In this document: piece after piece, positions 1-9,752 of the stretch
Layout: every line of letters begins with the position of its first letter
How positions within the stretch are numbered: position 1 is the first letter of the stretch
Assembly: GCA_027886175.1 (NCBI GenBank)
Contig: JAJNNQ010000029.1
Location: forward strand, 3,472,001 to 3,536,000
DNA from: Phylloscopus collybita
Taxonomy: Eukaryota > Chordata > Aves > Passeriformes > Phylloscopidae
DNA length: 64,000 nucleotides
Reading direction: 5' to 3'
Position numbers and translations under genes: made by a program
Notes under the pieces: model-generated
Databases searched by the model: none
What the model was told of the DNA's origin: nothing
What the model saw: the letters and a program-made list of their open reading frames with translations, nothing else

Positions 1-402
1 TGGCTCAACACTGCTAGCTGATGAGAAGAAGAAAATAAACCTTTTCTTTTTTTTTTTCCCTCTTTGCATGCCTAAGTTTTTGCTTTTGCTTTAGTAAACT
101 GCCTTATCTTAACTAAAGAGCTGTTTTTATCTTAATTTCTCCTCCCTGTCCAGCTGGAAAGGGGACTGATAAGAGTGGATTGGTGGGCACCTGCTGTCTA
201 TCCAAGGTCGACCCACCAAAACTGTACAGGTTATACTCAGTAGTACAGGATAAATTCAATAGTACAGAGATTCTTCTCCCCAGCACAGTGAGTCAATGGA
301 TTTAACAGGAGATATATTATACAGAAAAAAGTCCTTGAGAAGAACACTGCTCAATTAGACAGTTAAAATTCAGTGTGTACAAAAACACATTAAAACCATT
401 AC
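1..402 (-). other. ERCC6L2: ERCC6L2 intron 4, partial
   Basis: Intron sequence downstream of exon 4, running off the left edge. It begins (minus strand) with the donor GTAATG at 402. AT-rich, with a short T tract near 48-58. I see no repeat element or further exon. Confidence 0.8.
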
Positions 403-596
403 CTGTTAAATTCATCTAAATACAGGCGAAGTGTCTCATATGTTGTAAGAGCAACTTCAAATTTCCCTTGCTTGATGCGACTCATGTCATCATCTTTTTT
501 ACTGCCATGTAAGACAGAGACCTTGAAGTATCCCCAAGTGTCTAACTCATCCTTCCAGTTGTACAGCACTGAAAGAGGAGCCACTATGAGGAAAGT
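403..596 (-). CDS. ERCC6L2: ERCC6L2 exon 4 (SNF2 ATPase motifs Ia and Ib)
   Basis: Fourth coding exon of the SNF2-family ATPase ERCC6L2, a nuclear protein linked to repair of double-strand breaks. The minus strand reads 64 codons plus two bases, starting [20 protein letters not shown] and ending at DEFN. The acceptor is a pyrimidine-rich TTTTCAG at 597-598 and the donor is CAG|GTAATG at 402-401. The exon starts in phase 0 and ends in phase 2. [10 protein letters not shown] (about residues 194-203 of the predicted protein) is helicase motif Ia and TTYETLR (about 240-246) is motif Ib. Together they help couple DNA binding to ATP hydrolysis in SNF2 proteins. The peptide is nearly identical to what I recall of human ERCC6L2 here. 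The catalytic DEAH box should lie in the next exon, beyond the left edge. The longer open frame running on to 803 is intron read-through. Confidence 0.95.
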
Positions 597-1975
597 CTGA
601 AAACAAATATATATTATAGCATCACTTGAAAAACCGCAACATAGCAATTTCTCAATACCAGAAGTCAAGATCTTGACTGTTTTACTGATGCGAGCAGTTT
701 GACTGTTTAATTCTGTCATTTCAAAGTACATATGGAAAATACCCAAAGCTAATATAAATTCAAAAGTAATCAGTTTACTCTGAGTATGTATACAATACAG
801 CAAAAAAATACTGTAATACTAAAATTAAATACTAAAAAGCACTACTTATCAAATTATACTCAAACAACTGCAGTAAGATGTGAAACACTATCAATTTGCT
901 TTGTTATACCATCTTTATACAACAAAATGTTTTACAAATGGAGAAAATAAAAGGATGAAGAGGGTAAGCAGCTTCCTCAAATCCGCAAGTCTAGTCATCA
1001 TGCAACTTGAAAACAGATAGTCCTGAAAAGGATTAAAAAAATTAGGACGGCTCATACAGTTCACTTAATATCACTGGATAATAAAACCAATGAGGTAGGA
1101 AGTGACTTTGGGACATTTTCACTCCAACCTTATAGCCAAAACAGTAGCAACACTGACTTCAAACCCAGGCTTTCCCCAACTGAGGTCTTCAAAACCCCAC
1201 AAGGATGGATGGGATCTACAATCTCTCTGTGACCTGTTTCAACATTAAATGTCATAAAAGTGACATTCTTCTCCTATTCTTAGTCAGAAGCATTCCTGTT
1301 TCTTTGTACATGAAGTGCTACCCCTTTACCCCTTCCTCTCAGCCTGTATTTCCTGAGGAGGATGTATCCATTATTCACAGAGCTACAGATACATGACACA
1401 TTATGCCAGTAAAGCATAAAATTAAAATAATCTGCAGATTTATCTCATTTGCACAAAACTTCTACATTTACCTTTTATTTGCTGTCACTGTATCTGATTA
1501 CCTAAATTATCAACCAGACTTACTTCCGACATTATGACAGCCTATCAAGAATATACAGGATGTCACAAGGTAATTAGCAATACATTTTCCAAATATATGG
1601 ATTTCTTGTAACTAAATACCCTGTTATTATATATATATGCCTTTTTTCATTTAAAAATATCACACACTAACTTTCTACTCACTATCATGACCTTTTCAAT
1701 GTACTCTAGCCACAAGTCTAACGCAGATACCTCTTTTTTTGTTAGTGCAGACAAACAGTAGTAATAGACTAGATAATAACAACTAGAGAGAGAGGGTACT
1801 ATGACAGTCTGGAAAACTGAAGGCTTCCCAAACACTACTAGGAAAGGCAAGAAATTCTACTTCAGCAGCTGAATTTTAAAAATTAATGTACATATACCCC
1901 TAGAACAAACAAACAAATAAATCCAAGTACTGCTTTTCATTAAAATCTTTAAACTAGTATCACTAAAAGTTGTAC
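597..1975 (-). other. ERCC6L2: ERCC6L2 intron 3
   Basis: A 1.38-kb AT-rich GT..AG intron between exons 3 and 4. It holds a short TA repeat near 1629-1638. Open frames at 1205-1396 (+) and 1647-1850 (-) show no family resemblance and read as chance. No transposable element recognised. Confidence 0.85.
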
Positions 1976-2095
1976 CTTCTTGGGGTTACAATCTGAGTCC
2001 TTTTTCATTGTCCTCAGTAAAAATTCTGGCATATTATTTTCAATATCCTCACGTGTTCCCTTTTTGTGCAACACTGCAGCCAAAAATGAAATGAC
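1976..2095 (-). CDS. ERCC6L2: ERCC6L2 exon 3
   Basis: A 120-base exon, exactly 40 codons, in phase 0 at both ends. The minus strand reads [20 protein letters not shown], then a less conserved acidic/basic tail ending NPKK. Acceptor is TTTCTCAAG at 2097-2096 and donor is AAG|GTACAA at 1975-1974. It continues directly from exon 2 (GKTIQ followed by [10 protein letters not shown]), the normal helix after the Walker A lysine in SNF2 ATPases, and leads into TFLIVAPL of exon 4. The exon is short and was found by matching the family, since no long open frame marks it. The tail DSDCNPKK is where vertebrate ERCC6L2 sequences vary, as expected for the loop between motifs I and Ia. Confidence 0.94.
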
Positions 2096-3326
2096 CTTGA
2101 GAAAGAAAACAATTCTCAGTGACTATGTACAATAAGAAATTGAATGAATTCCACAAAAAATAAACAATTACGACAAAATCTTGGACAGGACTTCAGAAGG
2201 TGGCTTGGTTGGGGGAGATTTTTTTCTGGACAGTGCAGGCAGGGGTGTTTGTTGGTTTTAAATAAATCTGGTTTTAAAATGGGACCCCTCCCTCCCTTGG
2301 ATTCCCAAGAATTCCCTGAATGAATGATAAGAGCAATTAATTGGTCTATCTCACTCTTATTCTTTAAGTGGAAAAGTCACAAAAATGCACAAGAGACACA
2401 GTGTGAATGAGCCAGGAAAAACAGAGATGAGGCTTTTCTTGCAACTCTTCTCCTTTTCAGGTGCTCGAATTTCAGATGAGAAAACAGAAGGTTTTAGATA
2501 TCCTCTAACTGTCCTCTCAACATTATTTCTGCAAAAGGAAGAAGAGGATTATCCTAGAGGTTTGTTTTTTAAAAATACACCTTTTCCTGTATGTTCCATT
2601 CCTTCAAATTCCTGTTGTTTACATCAAAACCATTTTTTTCTTTTGTGCTATATTCTCCCACCTGCCTCAAACCGCTCACGGTGATTATGACAACATATTT
2701 TTTACAATACATCACATCAAGGAAAAACATCCCAGCATAGGCTATTCCAAACTGCTCCTATCATAATCCAAAACAGGAAGAAGGCAGAGAAAGATCTGGC
2801 CAGAACATGCAAATCCAAGATCCACTTGGGAAAAACGATATCCATGGACTAAGCAACAGCAAAGACCACATCCATCACCAGAGAGGTGCGCTTCTTTTGA
2901 AAACTCAACAGATCCCTTTTACTCAGAGCAGCCAGTTCCCATCACCTCTAATGATGGGGAGAAAGAGCTAGTCAAGAGAGCAGAGTGCAGAAAACATACC
3001 TGCCTGAAGAGCAGTTAGATGTACAGAAGAGAGAAGAAATCCATCATATGTACAGCCACAAAGTGAAAGGAAGGTATGTAGAATAAAAGTAACCCAAACA
3101 TGAATCATCCTCTAATTCAGAAAGAGCAAGCTTCAGCCAATTGAAAAGCATAGGACAACTTTTTTCAAAGACTGTATCAGCTATTCGATGAAGTTTAGAT
3201 TTATTTTTTCATATGGACTAACCTTTTCTAAACAAGTGAATTCCACCATTTTACTTCATATCCACTGAACTGTCTCTTGCATGCTGAACTTGAACATAAA
3301 CACTGTGTTTTATAGAAAATACACAA

Positions 3327-4405
3327 GATCACAGAATCACAAAATGGTAAGGGTTGGAAGGAAACTTAAAGATCACCTAGTTCCAAACCCTGCAATAGGC
3401 AAGGATGCCATTCACTACACCAGATTGCTCAGGCCCCCCCCACCCGACCTGGCCTTGAACACAAAGGTTATTGGAAGGCTGCAGTGAGGTCCCCAAAGAG
3501 CCTTCTCTTCTCCAGGCTGAACTGCCCCAAATCTCTCTGCCTGTCTTCACAGGAGAGGTGCTCGATCCCCTGAACACCTTGTGGCTTCCTCTGGACCTAT
3601 TCTAACAGGTCCACATCCCTCCTGTGCTGGGGACCCCAGAGCTGGAGGCAGTGTTCCAGGTAGGGTCTCAGAAGAGTGGAGCAGAGGGGCAGAATCACCT
3701 CCCTTGAGCTGCACATCTAGGCTGCAAGCGCACACTGTTGGTTCATGTTCAGCTCTTCACCCACAAGAATCCCCCTCTTCTCAGGGCTGCTCTCTACAAC
3801 TTCTCCCAGTTTGTGATCATGTCTGGGAGTGCACCAGCCCAGGTGTAGCACCTTGCACTTGGACTTGTTGAACTTCATAAGGTTCTGACAGGCCCAATTC
3901 TCAGGCTTGTCCAGGTCCCTTTGGATGGCATCCCATCCTTCTGTTGTGTCAACTGCACTGCTCAGATTTGTGCCATCTGCAAACTTGCTGAGGGTACACT
4001 CGATCCCACTGTCTGTGTCATTGAGGCAGATACTGCAGAGCAGTGCCCCCAAAACAGAGCCTGAGGGACATCACTCATCACCAGCCTCCACCCCAACACA
4101 GAGGCATTGACCACAACTCTGGCTGCATCCAGACAGACAGCCAATTCTTCATCCATCATACTGTTCATGCATTAAATCCACCTGTCTCCAGTTTGGAGGT
4201 AAGGACGTCATGCAGAATCATATCAAAGACCCTACAGAAGCAGAGACATCCGGCCACCTTCCCATATTGACCATTACCATCACTCCATCATATAAGGTCA
4301 CCAGACTGGTCAGGTATGAGTTTGTTTGCTGCCTGAGATTAGTCTCCTCAACCTTTCTTTTCTCACCTACGTACTTACAGAATCCCTTCTTGTTATTCCT
4401 CACAC
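3327..4405 (-). mobile_element. CR1 LINE fragment, 3' part with reverse-transcriptase remnant
   Basis: CR1 non-LTR retrotransposon copy in the same orientation as ERCC6L2. The left end has the antisense form of the CR1 terminus (GATCACAGAATCACA, then GGGTTGGAAGGAAACTTAAAGATC and CTGGCCTTGAACAC). Further right, the minus strand at about 3724-4052 reads a reverse-transcriptase C-terminal segment ([20 protein letters not shown], then [13 protein letters not shown]). The usual FADD catalytic box is FADG here. Nearby frames carry breaks, so it is a dead copy. It is 5'-truncated, as most CR1 copies are; the right edge near 4405 is approximate. Confidence 0.92.
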
Positions 4406-5167
4406 ATGATATTCTTCACATAAAATATTCTCTATAATCTCTGCCTTTCTTCTGAAAATTTGACACAGATTAAAAGAAATAGCCATCAGATGAGAATTCC
4501 AGGCAGGAACACACTGTCACTGTGTGATAAATGTCTAGAGAATCAGCTGTGAGATTCACAAATTCAAGATGCAATCAAGACAACTAAATTTAGCTCTTCC
4601 CCCTGCAATTTTACTATTATCTTTCACATATATATATAGATAGATACTTCTTACTACATGAAATCTGAATATTTGCAGTTCTGAGTATTTCTACTCAGTA
4701 TTTTCCCAGTCTTCCATAACTACTGAGCTCTTCAACTACCATGGACAAGAAACATGACCATGCTTAAAATGAATGCATTTAGTTTTAATAAGCATCTGTT
4801 AACAGAGCCTCATCAGCTATATGTACAAATGCATCATACACCTCGAAATGCTCTATGAAGAGTTTGACAGTTCACCCACTCCTCTTGCTAAGTTTGCTAC
4901 AGGACAACACTTTTTTGTGCTGAAAGGCATCTGTCAACATTTTCCTAAATGGAAGAGCAATAGATGCTATAGCCAATATCTGTCAGGGAAGGAATGAGCT
5001 TGCATTGGACACCTGAAGCAAAAGAAAACAGAGTGAGAAAAGACTATCCCCCACAGAACTCAAATTACTAACTTTAAATCAGACAGACTAGAGAATTTCC
5101 ACACACAGAAACACCTTAATTATAGCAAAATAAGTTAAAAAAAAAAAGTTAAAAGAAGTTTAAAAAA

Positions 5168-5197
5168 GGGGGGGAGAAAGTGGGGAGGAAGGGGGGG
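5168..5197 (+). repeat. G-rich tract, potential G-quadruplex
   Basis: Runs of seven, four and seven guanines at 5168-5174, 5182-5185 and 5191-5197, separated by short purine spacers in a pure-purine stretch. Splitting a seven-G run supplies the fourth tract needed for a quadruplex. It lies on the strand that is template for ERCC6L2. Confidence 0.6.
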
Positions 5198-5269
5198 AAG
5201 TTATAAGAAAACTCTAAAAATGTTTTTAATAAGCTTAAAAAAACCTTGAAAAATCTTGTTTAAAAAAGT

Positions 5270-5360
5270 TTAAAAGATGTTTGTTTAAAAGATGTTTAAA
5301 AGATGTTTAAAAGATGTTTAAAAGATGTTTAAAAGATGTTTAAAAGATGTTTAAAAGAAC
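5270..5360. repeat. 11-bp tandem array TTTAAAAGATG
   Basis: AAAAGATG cores recur at 5287, 5298, 5309, 5320, 5331 and 5342, an exact 11-base period. A further copy at 5273 is offset by three extra bases and a decayed copy sits at 5353. Flanked on both sides by degenerate TTTAAAA-rich sequence (5141-5400), so the array probably grew from local low-complexity DNA. It lies within ERCC6L2 intron 2. Confidence 0.9.
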
Positions 5361-5980
5361 TTTTTAAAAAGTAAAAACGAGCAAAAACAGAGTTAAAATG
5401 AGTAAAAAATGCATAAAAAATATGTAATTTGGGTCACACGGATTCAAAGTATAATGAAAAAATCCAGCTACACTTTATCCTCTCATCAATCAAGATGCAT
5501 TTCCAAAAGAGTGATAGAGGTGGCACGGAATATCAAAGCACTATTTCCAGAGATGGGAGTAAAAGTGTCGGATCTTTCGCATTCCCAGAGAAACTATTTG
5601 TTGTCAGGAAAAAAGGAATTTTAAAGGCAAGAGTCAGATAAGGGCCTCAAGTTCTTTTAGTGTACTCCACTGGAAATTGCTTTCATGACAGGCAGGTAGC
5701 AATCCTCAAAGTAAATCCAACACACTAACATTTTAACTATCATAATTACTCATGCTTATACTAAAAGAAGCAACATCCCAGTTTTATGGTATGTAAGGAG
5801 TAAGTCTTAAATCAGCAATGGGCTCCTTGGTCTGAGTGATGTCCTCGACACCATATCCTGCCTCATCCATCACTGCAACAGCAGAGGGAGGTTTAAACTT
5901 CAAATACAATGTTTTTTAAAAAATATTTACAGATCCCAAAAAATACTATATTCTCCCACTGTAACAAACAAAAAGAATAC

Positions 5981-6405
5981 CTGTATTGTCTTTCCAAGGC
6001 CCATATCATCTCCAAGAATACACCCTCTTTTATTAGCATAGTGTCTGAACAGAAACTGGACTCCTTCCCTTTGATAATCACGCAGGTATCTGTTAATTGT
6101 ATATGGGATGAAATCACCATTGTCAGACAATTTAAAAGCAACCGCAGGAGATGGAAGATTTTGGTCAGGAAAATATGGCTTTTCCAGATCACCCTCATCA
6201 AATATTAAGCTCTTCCAGGGTCTTCTACTGTCTTTGACTTTACAAAGTTTTGTTATTAGTATTTTCCTTTCTTCAGCCTCCAAGAATGATACAACAGCGA
6301 ATGGTTTTCCATTCTTATCCCTTCCAAGAGAAGTTATTGTTCCTTCATGAAGTTTTCCATTTTCAAAACAAGGCGCAAGGCATTTCTCCCCAATATGCCA
6401 ATGAT
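5981..6405 (-). CDS. ERCC6L2: ERCC6L2 exon 2 (Tudor-like region and Walker A)
   Basis: A 425-base exon, two bases of a split codon plus 141 codons, between acceptor TTTCTTTATAG (6407-6406) and donor CAG|GTATTC (5980-5979). The first part (about residues 9-70, from HWHIGEKCLAP to the ERKILITKLCKV stretch) matches the atypical N-terminal Tudor-like region reported for ERCC6L2. Then come the linker LIFDEGDLEKPYFPDQ and the segment NRYLRDYQREGVQFL (about 112-126), which precedes the ATPase core in this family. GDDMGLGKT at about 139-147 is the Walker A motif binding ATP phosphate, with the lysine intact. The split codon with exon 1 (G plus AT) restores an aspartate that is also present in human ERCC6L2 at this junction, supporting the joined model. 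No frameshift or stop is seen. Confidence 0.96.
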
Positions 6406-8867
6406 CTATAAAGAAAACCAAACACACATAGTGATAAACTGGCCTGATGTACAAAGTACTTAATTTCTTCACTATTAAAACAATGGATAAAAATTAAGTT
6501 GGCAAAATGCAAACAACTTCATATAAAACACATTATTGAAGGCAGCACTAGAATCAGTTACTGTTTACAACCAAAGCCTGAGCTAGACATAAAATTATAG
6601 TTTGCTCTAACACCACTATTTTAGAAGTAACAGGAAGTCTATAGGAAGAAAAAGCAAAATCCAGATTCCAATGCATTAAGTTTATACAGTGACTTCACAC
6701 AGGCAAACACACCAGTATGTATCAAAGTGGAACGACCCTACATCATACTGACATGTAAAACAGAACAAAATACCTCTACTAGAAAAAACAAGGTCTTCAC
6801 TCTTCACAGTAAAAAGACTCACAACTAATAGCTGCACACAGAGTTTTCCAAATCTGAACTTGAGAGGAAAGAGGGTGTTCTTCTGAACTTTCAGAAACAA
6901 GTTCTAATCTCCCCCTGCTCAGTCATCCCAAAACAAAGGGATACATGACTCATTTCAGAACATTTATTGGTTTTTATCTATTTGCTGGAATAAGTTTTGA
7001 TACTTATAAGAAAGTCATTATCAATTACTGTAGAGGCACCTTTTTTACAGGAAGGAGTGAGCCAGAGAGAATCTTGCACCAGAGTAAGTACTGATCATTC
7101 TATGACCAGTGCAGGTGTATGTTCCTGGACACATCAACCCAGACACTTTTCAAAGGTAAGGAAAAAGGTTCTGAAGGAAAGAAACTTCACCTTCACCCAT
7201 TTCAATGTCTCTGTAAAAACTGAAAGAAGACTGGTTCTCCTCACCAAGTTCTGAGCACCTGGAAGCATACGCTTACAGGATTACTGTCCACAATGTATTA
7301 GCTAAATCAAAGATAACTATAATTCATTTACTAAATAGATTTAATTATATACACTTAGAGAAAACAAAAGCATCCATGTAGCCAGGCCCACTATTCTGCA
7401 GCCAGTATTGGCCCCAAGCTGTTGTGCAGGTAACAATAAAAATAGTACAAACTTACAGAACACCCCTATTCCAAAGTTCTTTCGCCTCTGAAGTATTCTT
7501 TTAGTTAGAGAGATTTCATGGGCCAAAGGTGGTTTGTCTGTTTAGCAAACCCCAGCAGACTGCCCTCTTTCAAGTTACTCCACTCCCTTTTTAACGCAAG
7601 CAGATTCCTAGAATTTGGTGACTTCTGACTAAAAATATTGTGGATCTGCTCTGGATACATGTCACACTTTTGCCTGATATGAACTTAGATCCAAAGACCT
7701 AAACTGATGGCCCACTAGCTCCTACACTAACAAGGTCACAAACCACAGTCTCTCCATTTGATTCACCACTTTGCAGATCTCTTTAATAACGTCCCCATCA
7801 TCTTTATTTGGAGTTCAGCCCTGTGACCTGCTACAGAAGCTGTTCCAAGACCTTTAGCCACTCCCTCAGGTCTTCTCAAAGACCTGAAGCTCAAATGTAA
7901 CTTTTTGAGGTAAAGGATGAAGTACAGGCTGGACTTCAGGAATCCTTAAAGTTCATGGCATTTGTACTCAGTGCTAAAAGATGAGCGTATTAACTTCTCC
8001 CAGTAGCATCTGATTCTTTCTGCAATTTCATGAGAACAGGAACCAAAACTGAAAAACAGAAACCAGCTATGTACAGCACACTGTTAAATATGCAAAACAA
8101 AGTTTAAAATAGCAGAGCACTTCTCTAATTCCTTTTTTTTAATAGTAGTGGAGGGACATGCAATATGTTTAGAGACTCTCAAGTTAAAACCATGATTTAA
8201 GACAACAGTTTTTGTTTTTAACGAAGCATTTTCTTGAGGCTAAGGAGTTGCAGGTGACAACTAGAGTTCAGGTGCAAAGTGGAATAAATTACACTGGGCA
8301 ATAGTACTAGTATTTCTAAGCTCCAAACCTAATGAGAAGCAGGGAACAGAATGAGAAAAAGGCTAAGACATAAAATGGTATTACAGACCATTGCTCCAAA
8401 AGCCCAGAAAATAATGCTGTTAAAGCCAAAGCACGAACTGCTTACTTTAATTAGCCTGATTCACCAAGTTCTTGGCTTTTGAATTAGAACCGTAAGAACA
8501 ACAACAACAAAAATATCTCGTATGGCTTCCTAGCATGCGTATAGTACATTGCCACCAATTATGACAGCTGGTATTTAAGATCCTTGCCTGTACTTACCCC
8601 TTTTACTACAGGTGGAAAAAATGTGCCACTGTCAACATTAACTGCATTAAATCATTATGGTAATGGCCCCCAGTCACACACTAGTTCCTTTCAACCACTA
8701 CTTCTCTATGAAATTATGTCGAATGCTTTCTAACTAGTGAGGGTTGACCAGTTAATGTAGAAGTGTAAGGTTTTGTTTTCCTTCCGGTTTTATTTTACAC
8801 TCTAATAAATTACTGTAAAAACAAAATTCGAGGATACTGAACAGCAAGACACACAGAAGACGCTTAC
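6406..8867 (-). other. ERCC6L2: ERCC6L2 intron 1
   Basis: A 2.46-kb GT..AG intron between exon 1 and exon 2. An ETS-like AAACCGGAAG (minus strand) lies at 8790-8781, just inside the intron. No transposable element, RNA gene or extra exon recognised; open frames at 6682-6900, 6997-7254 and 7341-7526 show no family resemblance. Confidence 0.8.
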
Positions 8868-8889
8868 CTGGGACACCATCATCACACAT
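8868..8889 (-). CDS. ERCC6L2: ERCC6L2 exon 1, coding part with predicted start
   Basis: Predicted first coding segment. The minus-strand ATG at 8889-8887 opens seven codons (MCDDGVP) plus one base, then the donor CCCAG|GTAAGC at 8867. The reading frame and phase (one base carried over) fit exon 2 exactly. The start context has A at -3 but T at +4, so it is acceptable but not optimal. The frame stays open upstream through the GC-rich leader to a GTG at 9072, about 61 further codons, but I see no in-frame ATG there, so this ATG is the simplest start. The human N-terminus is somewhat longer and different in sequence. The exact transcript start and a non-AUG extension cannot be settled from sequence alone. 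Splice site and phase are well supported; the start is less sure. Confidence 0.75.
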
Positions 8890-9142
8890 ATTAACTTTTG
8901 GCTGTGCAAAACCCGACGGGGCCCGCGGGCGGAGGCACCGGGCGCCGACGGGCACCGGGGCGCTGGGGACCCACCGCCGCCCCTCCGCCGGGCAGGTGAC
9001 GTGGGGTGGGCGCCGAGGGAGCCCCCGGGACGCCTCAGGGAAGGGCCCCGTGGCTGTCCCCGCTCTGCGCACCGCGGCCGGCCCCGGGAGAGCCGCAGCC
9101 GGACAGCGCCGAGCCCGCCTGCCACGGGCAACGGCCGCGTGG

Positions 9143-9152
9143 TATCGCGAGA
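9143..9152. promoter_or_regulatory. CGCG element, BANP-like motif 1
   Basis: TATCGCGAGA, one base from the palindrome TCTCGCGAGA, the CpG-island promoter element known to be bound by BANP. It sits within the ERCC6L2 promoter island about 255 bases upstream of the predicted ATG. Binding depends on the central CGCG being unmethylated (established for BANP). Assignment is by motif only. Confidence 0.6.
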
Positions 9153-9205
9153 ACTACGTTGTCAAGGTGCGCCGGGCTTACAGGCGAGGGCGGGCAGGCG
9201 GCAAA

Positions 9206-9215
9206 TATCGCGAGG
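9206..9215. promoter_or_regulatory. CGCG element, BANP-like motif 2
   Basis: TATCGCGAGG, two bases from TCTCGCGAGA with the CGCGAG core intact, 63 bases upstream of the first copy in the same orientation. A second site in one small island strengthens the case that the element is functional. Confidence 0.5.
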
Positions 9216-9279
9216 TTTCCTGGCGGAGCCATACGGGCCTGGAGGGTTCGGTTTCTTCGCCGGGGCCCATCCTGCCCGG

Positions 9280-9752
9280 AAATGTTGTCCAGGCTTGGAG
9301 CTTTTGGAGTGGGTCCAGCACAGGGCTAGAAGGGTGATTAGGGGCCTTGGGAGCGTTTCTCTTGTGAGGACAGGCTGAGGGAGCTGGGCCTGTTCAATGT
9401 CGAGAAGAGATGACTGAGAGAGGACCGTATCAACGTGTATGGATATCTGAAGGGAGGGTGTCAGAGGATGCAGCCGGGCGCTTCTCAGTGGTGCCGAGCG
9501 GTAGGCAATGGGCACAAACAGATGCACAGAAGTACCACCTTAACATGAGGAAGAACTTTACTGTGGTACGGGTGACCATGCACTGGAAGTAATTATCCAG
9601 AGAGGTTGCAGAGTCTCCTTCACTGGAGATATTCAAGAACAGACTGGATACAATCCTGTGGAAAGTGCTCAAGGATGACCTTGCTTGAACGAAGTTAGAC
9701 CAGATGACCCCCTGTGGTCCTATCTAACCTTACCTGTTTTGTGATTCTAGGC
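9280..9752 (+). mobile_element. CR1 LINE 3' fragment next to the ERCC6L2 promoter
   Basis: Plus-strand CR1 remnant. Recognisable CR1 landmarks in order: GTGAGGACAGGCTGAGGGAG, TATCTGAAGGGAGGGTGTCAG, CACCTTAACATGAGGAAGAA, GAGTCTCCTTCACTGGAGAT, and a terminal stretch ending TTGTGATTCTAG, the decayed octamer 3' end. It covers only the last ~470 bases of CR1. It begins within about 20 bases of the CpG-island edge, divergent from ERCC6L2. Confidence 0.92.

Larger units (their letters stand above)
2096..5980 (-). other. ERCC6L2: ERCC6L2 intron 2
   Basis: A 3.9-kb GT..AG intron between exons 2 and 3. It hosts a minus-strand CR1 copy (about 3327-4405), a G-rich tract (5168-5197) and an 11-bp tandem array (about 5270-5360), listed separately. 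The rest (2096-3326, 4406-5140, 5400-5980) is ordinary AT-rich sequence in which I see nothing. Confidence 0.85.
8895..9262 (-). promoter_or_regulatory. ERCC6L2: CpG-island promoter of ERCC6L2
   Basis: A sharply GC- and CpG-rich block in otherwise AT-rich DNA, immediately upstream of the predicted ERCC6L2 start and overlapping its 5' leader. No TATA box is visible. Two copies of a TATCGCGAG(A/G) element lie at 9143-9152 and 9206-9215, and an ETS-like CCGGAAAT lies just outside at about 9276-9283. This is the usual layout of a vertebrate housekeeping promoter. Such islands often fire in both directions, but no plus-strand gene is recognisable next to it. The long overlapping GC-rich open frames here (for example 9001-9378 +) follow from low stop-codon density and are not genes. 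Confidence 0.85.

Noticed and set aside
399..803. A 134-codon minus-strand frame as one exon
   Set aside because: Only 403-596 is exon; the rest is intron 4-side donor sequence and intron 3 read-through past a good acceptor at 597-598.
3717..4168. Possible small genes on both strands near 4 kb
   Set aside because: The minus-strand frames are CR1 reverse-transcriptase remnants and the plus-strand frames are their shadows.
8996..9378. Overlapping GC-rich open frames of 107-125 codons on the plus strand at the CpG island
   Set aside because: Three plus-strand frames and minus-strand frames are open at once, as expected from few stop codons in GC-rich DNA. They run on into the CR1 fragment and have no family resemblance.
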